NCBI RefSeq assembly: GCF_905163445.1 | Contig: NC_053191.1 | Coordinates: 15,438,001-15,502,000 of the forward strand | DNA length: 64,000 bases | Source of the DNA: Pararge aegeria | Taxonomy: Eukaryota; Arthropoda; Insecta; Lepidoptera; Nymphalidae | Direction: 5' to 3' | Shown here: piece after piece, positions 54,563 through 64,000 of the stretch | Layout of the letters: each line of letters opens with the position of its first letter | Position numbering within the stretch: the stretch's first letter is position 1 | The notes under the pieces: generated by a model | Told to the model about the DNA's origin: nothing | Seen by the model: the letters and a program-made list of their open reading frames with translations, nothing else | Database searches by the model: none | Position numbers and translations under genes: made by a program

Positions 54563-55045
54563 AAAGTTATCAGCCTTTTAAAGTCTTACTGCTGAGAACA
54601 GTTCTCTTCAACATTGGAGTAAAGGTTGTAGAGAATAGACTCATCACGCTATGCCAATGGCGCTGGATGGGTTTTTAACAGCAACATTCACATGTTACCA
54701 GTACCGATAGTTTTCAGGTACTCTCCGAGGCGGGGGAGTTTCTTAACTCCGTGCTGGTATTATACAAATTAAGCTTAATTTGCTATACTCCGCGAAAAGC
54801 AGGAGAATTTGTATGGTGTAATTTATAATTTCTTCAATCCTTATACTTTACACAACATAGAAAATTAAGCTTAATTTTCATAATATATCATAGATTTCCG
54901 CAAAGTAACGCCTGCTATTCTATCCAATATTCCGTGCTGGTTTACAAAGATCCTTTTATTAAATACTTGAAAGAGATTTAAAAAACGTTCTTCGAAAAAC
55001 CTTGGCCAAGTTCCTCCTGATCATGCTAACCACTAGATCAAGTCA
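54563..55045 (-). mobile_element. SINE2 copy split by repeat A
   Basis: In reverse: the tRNA-like head GATCTAGTGGTTAGCATGAT at about 55015-55040, body to 54931, then after the insertion 'aggtactctc'-containing body to 'gcagtaagactttaaaaggc' near 54565. Confidence 0.65.
54760..54930 (+). repeat. Repeat A short copy with 11-bp target duplication
   Basis: Flanked by exact TCCGTGCTGGT at 54749-54759 and 54931-54941, inside a SINE2. It consists of the AAATTAAGCTTAATTTGC end and its inverted partner ('ccgcaaagtaacgcctgcta'), without the GAAAC core, so it is an internally deleted copy that moved or was copied as such. Confidence 0.75.
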
Positions 55046-56485
55046 GTTGTAAATGGCTAAAACGTGTTATGCCAGCTATAAAAGAACGCTATTAATAACT
55101 ATTACACAGCTCTGATAGCGCTTTACCTCGTAATGTTTACTCTTTGGACGTTGCTTAGCCGGTGTGTTCGATAGAGTCGTGCTATTGCAACTTGGTAACT
55201 TTAGAGCACCAGCTAATACATTCAAAAAATTATAATTCCATATTCAAAATCCATTAAATTCTAGCAGGCTTACATTATAAACACTTTTGAAATGGCGAAT
55301 TTTTTTTTCGCGTTGATGTAATACTTCTTTTGGTGCGTTATGAAAAACTTTTATGATGCGCGCACACACCGTCACAATAAACCGACACCCTGAAGTTAGC
55401 TATAAGGTTTGACAATGTACTCTATCAATTGTCGAAGTCTGCGGGCTATCTCCGGTGATTATTTGATTCAATTTTACAAAAATCTCAAATAATGAGTCTA
55501 TTAGTATCCTAAATTTAATTATGTTTATTATGTAAATTTCTTTAATTAAGTAGATTTTTTTTTTGCGATATTTAAATAAACTTTAATTAACTAGATAATT
55601 CGTTATAATAAAACATTCAATTTATTAAATTCCTTTCTTTCTGTTATCGCTTTTCTTCAAACGTAGAATAAGGCAATAGATACAATTTTAACGCTAGAGA
55701 AGTATAACTTCTAGCGGGTGTTCATAAGTACACACTTATTTTAATTTTTCATTTTAATGATCAAAAAAGCCATCCTTTGAAATTACACAGTTTATTTCAG
55801 GAGAACGAATTATAAATAGTTACAAATTAAAGACTAAAATGATTTCTTAATTGGATGCATATATAAATATAAGTGGATTTTGCTATATAAATTTTGATAC
55901 GGACCACTAATAATAATTTTTACTGATGAATTACTGGCCGATTGCATGCTCACCCGCCGTCTATAAGCGACTAAACTCCATTTTGGCATAAAAAAAATAA
56001 CGATGCATATTAATGCAAATAATATTTCAGCCCTTACTCTAGCTATAATATTTTTCAATAAAGTCTATCTGTCTGTCGTGATTCCACCACCTGTATTGAA
56101 GGCCGACTTTATCGAGAAGAGAAATCAAAAAACTCAGCATTTAAGTTTGTCTGAACACGATCACAAAAGTAGCAACACTATCACAAATATTTTGATATTG
56201 TTTTCACTTAATCAATTCAAAAACACAGTGCTTGAATGAACTATCTTCATACCACCGTCATTCGACTGAAATTGAATATAATTTGCGCAAATTAAATGCA
56301 AACTCGTGATTAAATCAGAACTTAATTATTATCGTTATTAATTACTTGTTTTAATAATCGGTGAATTTGGTTCGATGGAATGTATGAATGTATAACAGTT
56401 GGTACCATAGTACATTAGTGTTTGATACTTTATGTATAAAAACGATTGAACCTCGCCGTAAAAACGAATTATAAACGCTATTTCC
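55046..56485. other. Unassigned DNA
   Basis: About 1.4 kb of AT-rich sequence without recognisable genes or repeats. The frames at 55834-56058 (minus) and 56003-56239 (plus) have no motif. Confidence 0.3.
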
Positions 56486-56489
56486 ACTA

Positions 56490-56584
56490 GGTTAAGCCAA
56501 AGCAGCAGAGTTTAGGCGCTCGACTTCACTTACGCAGGCCAAGTTCGAATCCCAGCACCGCTAACTATTCTAAGTAATTTGCGT
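56490..56584 (+). mobile_element. SINE1 head fragment
   Basis: 'cgctcgacttcacttacgca', AAGTTCGAATCCCAGCACC and 'ctattctaagtaatttgcg', then interrupted by a hairpin. Confidence 0.65.
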
Positions 56585-56648
56585 TTTTAGGAATTTTCTG
56601 AACAAATTGTATTTAAAAAAATACAATTTGTTCAGAAAATTCCTAAAA
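56585..56648. repeat. Perfect 30-bp-arm hairpin
   Basis: 56585-56614 is the exact reverse complement of 56619-56648, with loop AAAA. It includes CTGAACAAATTGTATTT and its mirror complement. Confidence 0.85.
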
Positions 56649-57395
56649 TTGAGCTCAAAGTAAAAGAACAAGGGTATTTTGAGTCTACGAACCTAGAATA
56701 TTGCCGAAAGAAGGTGCCTTCAGCCTATTGTATCGTGGAATTTGCTCACCCACAACCTTTCTCTGAGAAAGTAGGTTATCTTTTAGAAAAGAAAAGGGGA
56801 GGATAACTTCATACCCCATAGGCAAGCCTCTTTTCACGTAAGTAAACAAAAGAAAGGTATTAATCACGAAAGTATGTATGTATGTATATTGTATTTCTTT
56901 ACCTTTATACCCACAATATTATAATATGTACCCAAGTTGTACATTTCGAGCTTACCGTATAAAACGTATTGTATACTTAATACCTTCTTGTTCTCACAGA
57001 TTTCCAAATGGTAGAGGTACTCTATACGATATGCATATTTTATGAGTGATTATTTTTTATTATTAGCAAGTAAATTCTTCGGTATTTCAAAGCTTATCGC
57101 GAAGTTTCTAAATACATTGAGTGTAAAAATTAAAGTATTCATGAAATAAATAAATTCTGCCCACTGGTTTTATAGCCACCAGTGAGATGTTATGTATTAG
57201 AAATAGAAATTCCTGACATCAACTGGCATTGTAAATAAGGAACGTAATAGTTGTTGTTAACTCGCTTTTCTGCGGGATTCTACCCGTTTAAGGGTCGTAA
57301 CGTAATGTTATACGTAACTAACTAATGCTAATTCATTAAATTAAGAGTATGGGAAACTTTATCAAGACTTATGGTTAACACCCGCCTATTGTTAA
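56649..57395. other. Unassigned DNA
   Basis: Nothing recognised. Confidence 0.3.
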
Positions 57396-57399
57396 AATT

Positions 57400-57580
57400 T
57401 ATTGTTAGCTCTTCTTAGACCAGAACGCATTTGGAATCCTCTTACCATTAGTTTTCAGTTAACAAATGTAATTATCAACATCGGCTCATAATAATAGACA
57501 ACAACAGATGTGTATGAACGCTTTATAAGTGCCTGTGATAGGTTAATAAAACATTTTTGAATTTGAATATGCATATGAAT
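57400..57580 (+). mobile_element. LINE 3' end, same family as 28680-28914
   Basis: 'ttagctcttcttagaccaga', 'acgcatttggaatcctctta', 'gtgataggttaataaaacat' and 'ttttgaatttgaa'. Diverged. Confidence 0.5.
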
Positions 57581-57835
57581 TTTAATTTAATAATGCCATA
57601 TTAAATAATATTATCCACTCATGATCAGGTTTCAAGATGGATAATATTTATTGTTATTTACCTAATGGTGTAAGCACACATTGCAATCGGTTCTTAGAGT
57701 ACAGTTCGGACTCTAGTCATCCAAAACATCTCAATGAAGACCACGTTTAATTCACCGGTTGGCCGCTTCACGATAAATCCTTATTTTTGTACCACACAGG
57801 TTTTATTTATTTTTGCATTTGTCAACATACTATGT

Positions 57836-58245
57836 TACGTAGACCACCACCGGAACAACTTATCGTTATTCTAGTGGTGAGTATGCTGGACTGCGGATTA
57901 TGAGATCCTGTATATAAGAATAGTATTATGGACAAATTCTTAGTACCAGCCAGTCTTAGAATCACCACCATTTTCAAAACTTCGTTTAGAAATTAGCGGT
58001 GATTCACCACCGTGTCTCGTAAAGCACGTTAAGCTGTCGGTCCTGCACCTTTTCTCTTTCCGTTGGAGCCTCCTCCTTTCCTTTCCTCCGAAGCCATCGA
58101 CCCGTTGGACTATGAGATTACGGGAATATATAGTGTAGGTGCACTGTATATTCCCGTAATCTTTGCGTACATACTTGTACACTATAATATCTCCCGTGTA
58201 GTCGGACAATCTCCCTGGAGATTGAAGACCTTGGACAAAATTGGT
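57836..58245 (+). repeat. SINE2-like piece joined to the 'ggactatgag' repeat
   Basis: 'gtctcgtaaagcacgttaag', 'ctgtcggtcctgcacctttt', 'gacccgttggactatgagat', 'cttgtacactataatatctc' and 'ctccctggagattgaagacc' follow the same order as the minus-strand copy at 9921-10155. The 36 bp around 58118-58160 carries GATTACGGGAATATA and its inverse, a local hairpin. Confidence 0.55.
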
Positions 58246-59025
58246 TAGAGATTTTTGTTTATGTTTTAGGCTTGTTTACTTTTGTTATTTCATATAATCC
58301 ATATAATCTGTTTTATGGCCGTGCGTATGCCGTATGGTGGCCGTCACCACACACATATATATATATCTCATATTTTTCGTTAAAAATAAAATATTCAAAT
58401 AATTCTGTGTAACTAATACTTATTTAAAAATTAATTTGAGTTAGAAACTAGCTGTAGCCCGTAAGCTGTTGGTCCGCGTTTGTTTTGTTTTTTAAAGCAT
58501 CGCAGAATAGTAACCGTATAGAAGCGAAAGTTAAGAGTTAATATGCTAACAGAGAATAGTTCTAGTTATAGTTTTTAAAAATATTTTTTCAAATTAACTT
58601 TCAAAATACTGCTTTGGGTAGGTGTAGTCCTTAAATTTTAAAACTCGCGATTACTTCTAAATTAAATGTCCGATTAATACGCTACGCTATAAAATTGCTT
58701 GGTAAAATAAAATTACAATTAAATGCCAGATTAAATTTGATTGATAAAGATTTATAAAAATTATATTTAATTGTAATCCGTGGTGGGAACCATTAGTCGA
58801 AAAAATTACCATAATAAAGACGCGAGAAAATGATTTAATGGCGTAATTTAAAACGCGAAAATAAAATAAATAATACAGCACTTATGGCGTGCTAGAAGTA
58901 ACTTTATTTTAAAATTTTCTGATCTTGATTTAGGTAAACTTATGTCTGTGCTTGAGCTGCGTCCATTTTGGTATCTTCTTTTTGGAGTTTGTTATATCCT
59001 GTAAACATTAATGCTCTTTCAAATA
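58246..59025. other. Unassigned DNA with a Helitron-like 3' end
   Basis: At 58447-58475 A|CTAGCTGTAGCCCGTAAGCT is the reverse of a Helitron-like 3' end, but a TC start was not located downstream. The rest is unassigned. Confidence 0.35.
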
Positions 59026-59029
59026 ATAT

Positions 59030-59230
59030 TATAGACTCATTAATTAGACTGCTCAGCCCATAGCAATCGCTCAACAGGAGGGTTTACCCAGAAACACCAC
59101 GCTGGGCTAACTTGTAGTCGAAGTAGATGGCAATACTTGCTAGTATTGTCATCTTCTTGATACATCTACTTGTTGCCCGTTCTCCATAATTCCCTCAGTC
59201 GCTTCGTACGACAACCGCGGGTAGAGGACG
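59030..59230 (-). repeat. Dispersed repeat, 'cccagcgtggtgatta' family (inverse)
   Basis: 'caggagggtttacccagaaa', 'caccacgctgggct' and 'cgcttcgtacgacaaccgcg'. The middle holds GATGGCAATACTTGCTAGTA and a near mirror complement (59131-59158), a short hairpin. Confidence 0.5.
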
Positions 59231-59815
59231 GGTCCTGACAACTATATTTTAATTTACCAATACAATCCAATCTCCTTGTAAAGTAGTTATTAAAAATTGG
59301 CCCTTATGATTCATAGTAGGCACAGAGAAGGTATTATGATATTATTTAATTTTTTTCAAAAAAAATCTAAATTCGAAATTCATTTATTTCAAGTAGGCCT
59401 TATATAATAACCCAAGAAGTCCATTTTGGTTAATAATAATAAAAAAAACGTACCACTATGTTAGAGCTTATGGTAGGTTACACAGAAAAAAAGGTGTTTT
59501 TTTAAGACCGCACGGCAGAAGTGAAAACACTGCATTTTTTTTTAATTATTATTATTACGTACCAATAATAACTATTAAATGAACAAAGACAATTATTACA
59601 CAATTATTGAATATACTAAACACAGCGAAACAATAGCGAAGAGCAGATGACTGTATCCTTCTCGTTCGGTTACACTCGGCGGACCCGAGTTCACTTGATC
59701 GAGCCTTTCACCTCAGAGCGTGACGGATCAGCCTAACTTACAACCTACGGAAAAATCTTTGTGCGGTGCGCCAAAAGAACTTTCATTTCAAAAAAGTTAA
59801 TTTATATGTAAGATG
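59231..59815. other. Unassigned DNA
   Basis: Contains a short reversed LINE tail at about 59368-59410 ('attcatttatttcaagtagg'). 59640-59800 is somewhat GC-rich but unrecognised. Confidence 0.35.
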
Positions 59816-59817
59816 AC

Positions 59818-60062
59818 GGCCGATTAGCGCAATGGGCAACGACCCTGCTTTCTGAGTCCAAGGCCGTGGGTTCGATTCCCACAACTGGAAAATGTGTGTG
59901 ACGAACATGAATGTGTCTGGGTATCTTTTTCTGAGTATTTAACTATATTATTCATAAAAATATTCATCAGTCAGATTAGTCCCATAGCAAAAGCAACGCT
60001 TACTTTGGGGCTAGATGGCGATGTGTGTACTGCCGTAATATATTTATATTTATTTATGAACC
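59818..60062 (+). mobile_element. SINE3 copy, near full length
   Basis: GGCCGATTAGCGCAATGGGC, 'gaccctgctttctgagtcca' and B box GTGGGTTCGATTCCCACAAC; body and TATTTATATTTATTTA tail present. Confidence 0.85.
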
Positions 60063-60593
60063 TTACAACTAACATGCATTAAGACAGAGGATTATAAATG
60101 ATCTGCGATATTATTAAAACAAGTTATGACATTTAGCTAAACGCAAAAGTGGACATAAGCATTATAATGCCATCGCGTGACATTCTACAATAAACACCAC
60201 TGCGTGCTACACCGTCATGAACTTTTCTATACTAATCAATATTATTTTCATATGTACGCCTATGAATATGTACCTTGATAGTTTTATAGTATAATGTACA
60301 GTTTGCCTAGTTATTTTAGGTTATTTCGTGGAATACGCTTTGTATTGTAGATAAGTAAAAAAAATATTTAGGTTTATTATACATATTTTTTTTTTATTAA
60401 CGATAGGCCAGCGCTTGACGACAATCATGCCCGTTAGAAAGCAATGATTAGGTCTTGGTTGGAGCACGCTTGCCTAGAAGAAACCTATTCATCTTAGCCC
60501 AAAGTATACGTGACAGGAAACACAGTTGTCATAATTTATATTATATACAAATAATTACATAGGTATATTCTGTAGTTCAAAAGTACTTAGTAA

Positions 60594-61037
60594 ATATGTA
60601 ACTCTGATAGTTGGAAATTCACTAAAATAATCTCTGAAAATCATTTCAGGCGTGCTCGGTTGATAAATCTCAACAAAATTAAACGTTCACATGAAGTGGG
60701 TTTGTATCTTAAGGACGAAATCCGAATCTCTTGGGTCTATTTCAAGGTAGCACCCGTAACTGAAAACAGCAATAAAATATTCAAAATTACCGGATTCGTA
60801 CAGGCTTTGAGGGTACATATACCTACACGTACCGGATACGGAAGTTTCAAAGCCTCCACAAAAAGGTATTCATTCGTCGGAAAAAAGGACAAATTTCGGT
60901 CTACAATTCGTGTAAAAAAACTCGTGATAAAGCTAAGGCATTTTAGTATTGCCCTTCGTTTTGTGAAAGTTCTCAGTAACAGCTATAATACTGTCTTAGG
61001 TACGTTAATCATGTACCTATTCAATGAGTTATTTTGA
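60594..61037 (+). other. Unrecognised open frame, 148 codons including stop
   Basis: Open from just after a TAA at 60591 to TGA at 61035, with no ATG near its start. A possible 3' splice site (TTTCAG, 60644-60649) lies inside, so an exon reading into VYFKVAPVTENSNKI and YGSFKASTKRYSFVGKKD is conceivable. The product would be lysine/arginine-rich and basic. I recognise no domain. Chance openness or a relic of a mobile element is at least as likely, since a LINE 3' UTR lies just downstream. Confidence 0.2.
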
Positions 61038-61139
61038 ATTTTTAGTTTGTATTGGACACTGTTGGCGGTCAGTTTTTTAATGGTTAATTTTTCGCGTAGT
61101 GTCTCGTATTTGACCTGTTTTTGGTCTTAGTGAACTTCG

Positions 61140-61340
61140 ATTTCTCTCAGTACACGTCACGTGGTGTCAAGCCCGTAGTGGTAGTAGAGCTTTTAGTGAC
61201 GGAACTCATCCCGGGAAGTACTACCGCCATAAGTATTTCTGCCGCCAAGCAGCATTGTTGCAATGCTGTCCGAAGGGCGTTGTTGACAATGTAATTACAG
61301 CCAGATGCAGCGAACCTTTGGCTCAAGTTGAAGAACATAA
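61140..61340 (+). mobile_element. LINE 3' UTR fragment
   Basis: 'tctgccgccaagcagcattg', 'ttgcaatgctgtccgaaggg' and 'cgttgttgacaatgtaatta' correspond to the family at 21140 and 53900. Its last part became the first unit of the tandem array that follows. Confidence 0.6.
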
Positions 61341-61767
61341 GGTAGCATGTTGTAAGACGTGTTAATCGGTTGCTCTGCTAAGTTAAAGTTTTCCTTGTTT
61401 ATAGGGATGTTTCATCATGGGCCTCGTTCGTAAATTAGTAAAGTATGGTGTAATTACAGCCAGATGCAGCGAACCTTTGGCTCAAGTTGTAGAACATAAG
61501 GTAGCATGTTGTAAGACGTGTTAATCGGTGGCTCTGCTAAGTTAAAGTTTTCCTTGTTTATAGGGATGTTTCATCATGGGCCTCGTTCGTAAATTAGTAA
61601 AGTATGGTGTAATTACAGCCAGATGCAGCGAACCTTTGGTTCAAGTTGAAGAACATAAGGTAGCATGTTGTAAGACGTGTTAATCGGTTGCTCTGCTAAG
61701 TTAAAGTTTTCCTTGTTTATAGAGATGTTTCATCATGGGCCTCGTTCGTAAATTAGTAAAGTATGAT
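61291..61767 (+). repeat. 159-bp tandem repeat, three units
   Basis: Units begin GTAATTACAGCCAGATGCAG at 61291, 61450 and 61609. They differ by only a few substitutions (for example GGTTGCTCTG/GGTGGCTCTG and TATAGGGATG/TATAGAGATG), so the expansion is recent. Derived from a LINE 3' UTR. Confidence 0.9.
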
Positions 61768-61802
61768 GTCAATATGGTCGGGTGTGGATGCTGCCTTTTA
61801 TA

Positions 61803-61930
61803 ATCGAAGAATAGAATAGAATAGAATGGAATACAAGAAGTCTTTATTGCACATACAATTCGAAAGCTAGGTTAACAAAACAAACGATACAACAAAATCG
61901 TATCGTATTGTATCGTATGCATATTACGAG
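61803..61930 (-). mobile_element. LINE 3' tail
   Basis: (TTCTA)n at 61803-61825 read in reverse beside CAATAAAGACTTCTTG, the arrangement seen at 41309-41335. Followed by a TATCGTATCGTATTG-type duplication. Confidence 0.5.
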
Positions 61931-62149
61931 AAATAACATGAATGTTTTGTTACATACAATTTGAATTATTTGTGCTAAATTATATGCCTTAGTGGATACC
62001 AGGAAAACATTTGCCAGTTTATAAAAAAAGCTTTAGTATAATTTGAGGCTTTCTCTTATCATTTCAAAACGATCTCTTCCAATCAACCATAGTGCAGGTT
62101 ACGGACATGACATAATGTAATTAGTTTAGGGATATACATAAATAATGGG

Positions 62150-62345
62150 AAGTTTGTTGGTCTATTGGTTTGAACATTCGACCGCGGATTGCCAGGAATC
62201 GGTTTCGGGCCAAAATTATTTATTTATTTTTATTAAACTCTTTATTTGTATACCACAACATTAACAAAAACAGAAACATATCGAAAGAAGTAGTAATACA
62301 AAAGGCGGCCTTATCGCTTAATAGCGATCAAAATTACCAGATTGA
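62150..62345. mobile_element. SINE2-like head beside a reversed LINE 3' end
   Basis: 'gttggtctattggtttgaac' and 'ggaatcggtttcgggcc' at 62156-62212 look like a diverged SINE2 head. From 62220, in reverse, lie a LINE 3' end with ATCGCTATTAAGCGAT hairpin and AAGGCCGCC. Confidence 0.45.
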
Positions 62346-62384
62346 TTTTTCCATCATAAAATTCTCAGAACTATATAGTTCGTA

Positions 62385-62520
62385 GAATAGAACATAAAAA
62401 CTTTATTGCAACACAGCATAATAGGAAAAACACAAGGATAACAGTAATAGTACTTAGAGCTAGGGTTCAAAAGCGACCTTATCACTAAAAGTGATCTTTA
62501 AAGGCTATCTGAGCTTGCAA
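62385..62520 (-). mobile_element. LINE 3' end with terminal hairpin
   Basis: TTCTATTCTAC tail, GCAATAAAGTTTTTATG and ATCACTTTTAGTGAT followed by AAGGTCGC on the minus strand. Confidence 0.5.
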
Positions 62521-62855
62521 AGCCGATCAAAAAGTGGAAAATAGATGGTGCATGAAATATGTAACACAAACTAAATTAAACTTACAATGTACGTTGGGTT
62601 CCCAAGAAGTTTGACATTTTACTGAAAATTTTAGGTAGATTAAAATAGGTGAATATACAGCGATTCGAAATGTCAGTAAAATACGCAAAATTACCGACTT
62701 TGGGTCCTCGAAAAAGAAATGTTATATTTGTGGGGAAAAGGACATCATTACGAAAAGTGTAGTAAATAATTTGGTTTTAATATGTTAATCTTTTATTACA
62801 TCCGATGTGCTTTAAAAAACACAGGACTGTGATTTTGGACATGAATAATAAAGAT
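62521..62855. other. Unassigned DNA
   Basis: Nothing recognised. Confidence 0.3.
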
Positions 62856-62869
62856 CTTTGTGGAAGACT

Positions 62870-62990
62870 GGTCGTTCATCGATTATGACGATCTCCCAGG
62901 CGCAGCAGTTAGCGCTGTGGTTTTAAGTGGGAGGCCCCAGGTTCGTGTCCCGGCATTTTACTTTTTTTTTTTGACAGACAATAGTCAATC
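62870..62990 (+). mobile_element. tRNA-derived SINE, fourth family
   Basis: 'tctcccaggcgcagcagtta', GCGCTGTGGTTTTAAGTGGG and CCAGGTTCGTGTCCCGGCAT: A-box and B-box spacing as in tRNAs. Only this copy is in the window. The head is readable; the 3' extent is uncertain. Confidence 0.55.
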
Positions 62991-63795
62991 TGTCCAATGT
63001 CTGGTGTTTAAGAAGCATCCTGTATTGGCTGTGAGTTGCGCGGTGCGGCAGCGGTTTTATACAATCAGCTGCGATAGGTCCATACAGCAGAAAAAAATAT
63101 TTGAATAATTAATTAATCTGATCAGCTGAAGCTGAAGATATTATTTTTTAAGACTGGCGTTGTAAATTTCAATTATTTCAAATAACGTTAACTTCCGTTT
63201 TCTATAGCCAATCTATTTGTAATCCGCTGATAAGTTGCTAAACAAATTTGTTATATTTTAAGAATTATATGGATATTTATTGACCAAAACAACGTTGTTA
63301 AGTAAAAAAATCTAGAGATTACGGATTGCTTGAATATTGAAAATGGACATAACAGTAAAGTAGTAGTCCTATAGTAGATAGGTTAAATCTACTGTCAATC
63401 GACGATAAAAACACGGTGTATACCATTGTGTAGTTAAAATTATGCCCTCAAGCAAAGTCGGAATTTCAGAACACCACTTTTGCATATTGCTTTATCATGT
63501 AACACGTAGGATTTGTAAGCCGAATAAAAAGAAAGAATGAATAAAATGTCTACAGATCTGTACCAAAGCAGAAATAAAAAAATATAAGTTTGTATAAAAG
63601 ATTATATGAAATATAAACACACGATTTTCGTTTAACCTGTGTTCATTTGTCTGCTTGTCCTTCAATTTGAGAAAAGATGAATGTTATTTACAAAAAATGA
63701 GATTCAAATTTGATATTATTAGGGGTTTCAAATAGGGGTTTAAAGATGATATTTATGTTTTATAAAGGAAGGAAATTAAATTCCAGGTGGTTTTT
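62991..63795. other. Unassigned DNA
   Basis: No gene recognised. Confidence 0.3.
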
Positions 63796-63799
63796 ACTA

Positions 63800-64000
63800 C
63801 AATTTAGCCCCTGACTGCAATCTCATCTGGTGGTGAGTGAGGATGTAGTTTAAGATGGCAGAGATCGCTTTTTAGCGATAAGGCCGCCCATTGTACCTGT
63901 GTCTTATTGTGTTGTTTTTGTTTATAATTTAATTTCTGTTAGGTGTACAATAAAGCGTATTTTCATTTCATTTCATTTCATTTCATTTCATTTCATTTCA
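63800..64000 (+). mobile_element. LINE 3' end with (TTTCA)n tail, runs off window
   Basis: 'ctgactgcaatctcatctgg', GATCGCTTTTTAGCGATAAG, 'gccgcccattgtacct', 'aggtgtacaataaagcgtat' and then TTTCA repeats from about 63963 to the window edge. Same 3' hairpin as 7165-7345, 62220-62345 and 62385-62520. Confidence 0.7.

Noticed and set aside
61291..61767. CRISPR-like repeat array
   Set aside because: Units are 159 bp directly adjacent copies without spacers in a eukaryotic context; it is a tandem repeat.

Overview
This window looks like a stretch of lepidopteran (moth or butterfly) nuclear DNA. It is AT-rich and gene-poor, and it is packed with transposable-element families I recognise from butterfly and moth genomes: tRNA-derived SINEs, short Helitron-like elements, RTE-, Jockey- and CR1/Jockey-like LINE fragments, and a mariner relic. 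I found no convincing single-copy host gene, no functional tRNA or rRNA gene, and nothing prokaryotic. The exact species cannot be fixed from the sequence. A nymphalid-type butterfly is a guess from the SINE families.

Layout. 0.8-3.5 kb: a 5'-truncated RTE-type LINE on the minus strand, broken by one stop, one deletion with a duplicated junction, and one single-base insertion. 4-15 kb: SINEs, LINE tails, copies of an inverted-repeat family (called here 'repeat A'), microsatellites and unassigned DNA. 15.4-21.8 kb: Helitron-like elements, a 554-bp unit with perfect 28-bp terminal inverted repeats around a retroelement ORF fragment, a gutted mariner, a LINE ORF2 relic, SINEs and more repeat A. 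23.4-30 kb: SINEs, a two-unit tandem block with internal hairpins, a foldback element, and a very large near-perfect palindrome (430-bp arms, 78-bp loop). 30.3-35.9 kb: a layered nest in which a SINE carries an hAT-like MITE (8-bp target duplication), which in turn carries an apparently intact Jockey-clade retrotransposon (13-bp target duplication). 36-64 kb: a mosaic of SINEs, Helitron-like elements, LINE 3' ends, hairpins and a 159-bp tandem repeat.

The only genes that look able to work are the two overlapping ORFs of the Jockey element: a Gag-like protein with zinc knuckles, then an endonuclease/reverse transcriptase joined through a TAATG stop-start overlap. Together they would form the particle that copies the element's own RNA by target-primed reverse transcription, and they could also supply reverse transcriptase in trans to non-autonomous repeats. 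All other coding sequence is relic.

The observations most worth follow-up are the 430-bp-arm palindrome, the dated SINE/hAT/Jockey nest with intact Jockey ORFs, the ORF1 start codon lying exactly in a hairpin loop, the hammerhead-like motif in repeat A, and the TIR unit carrying a captured ORF fragment.
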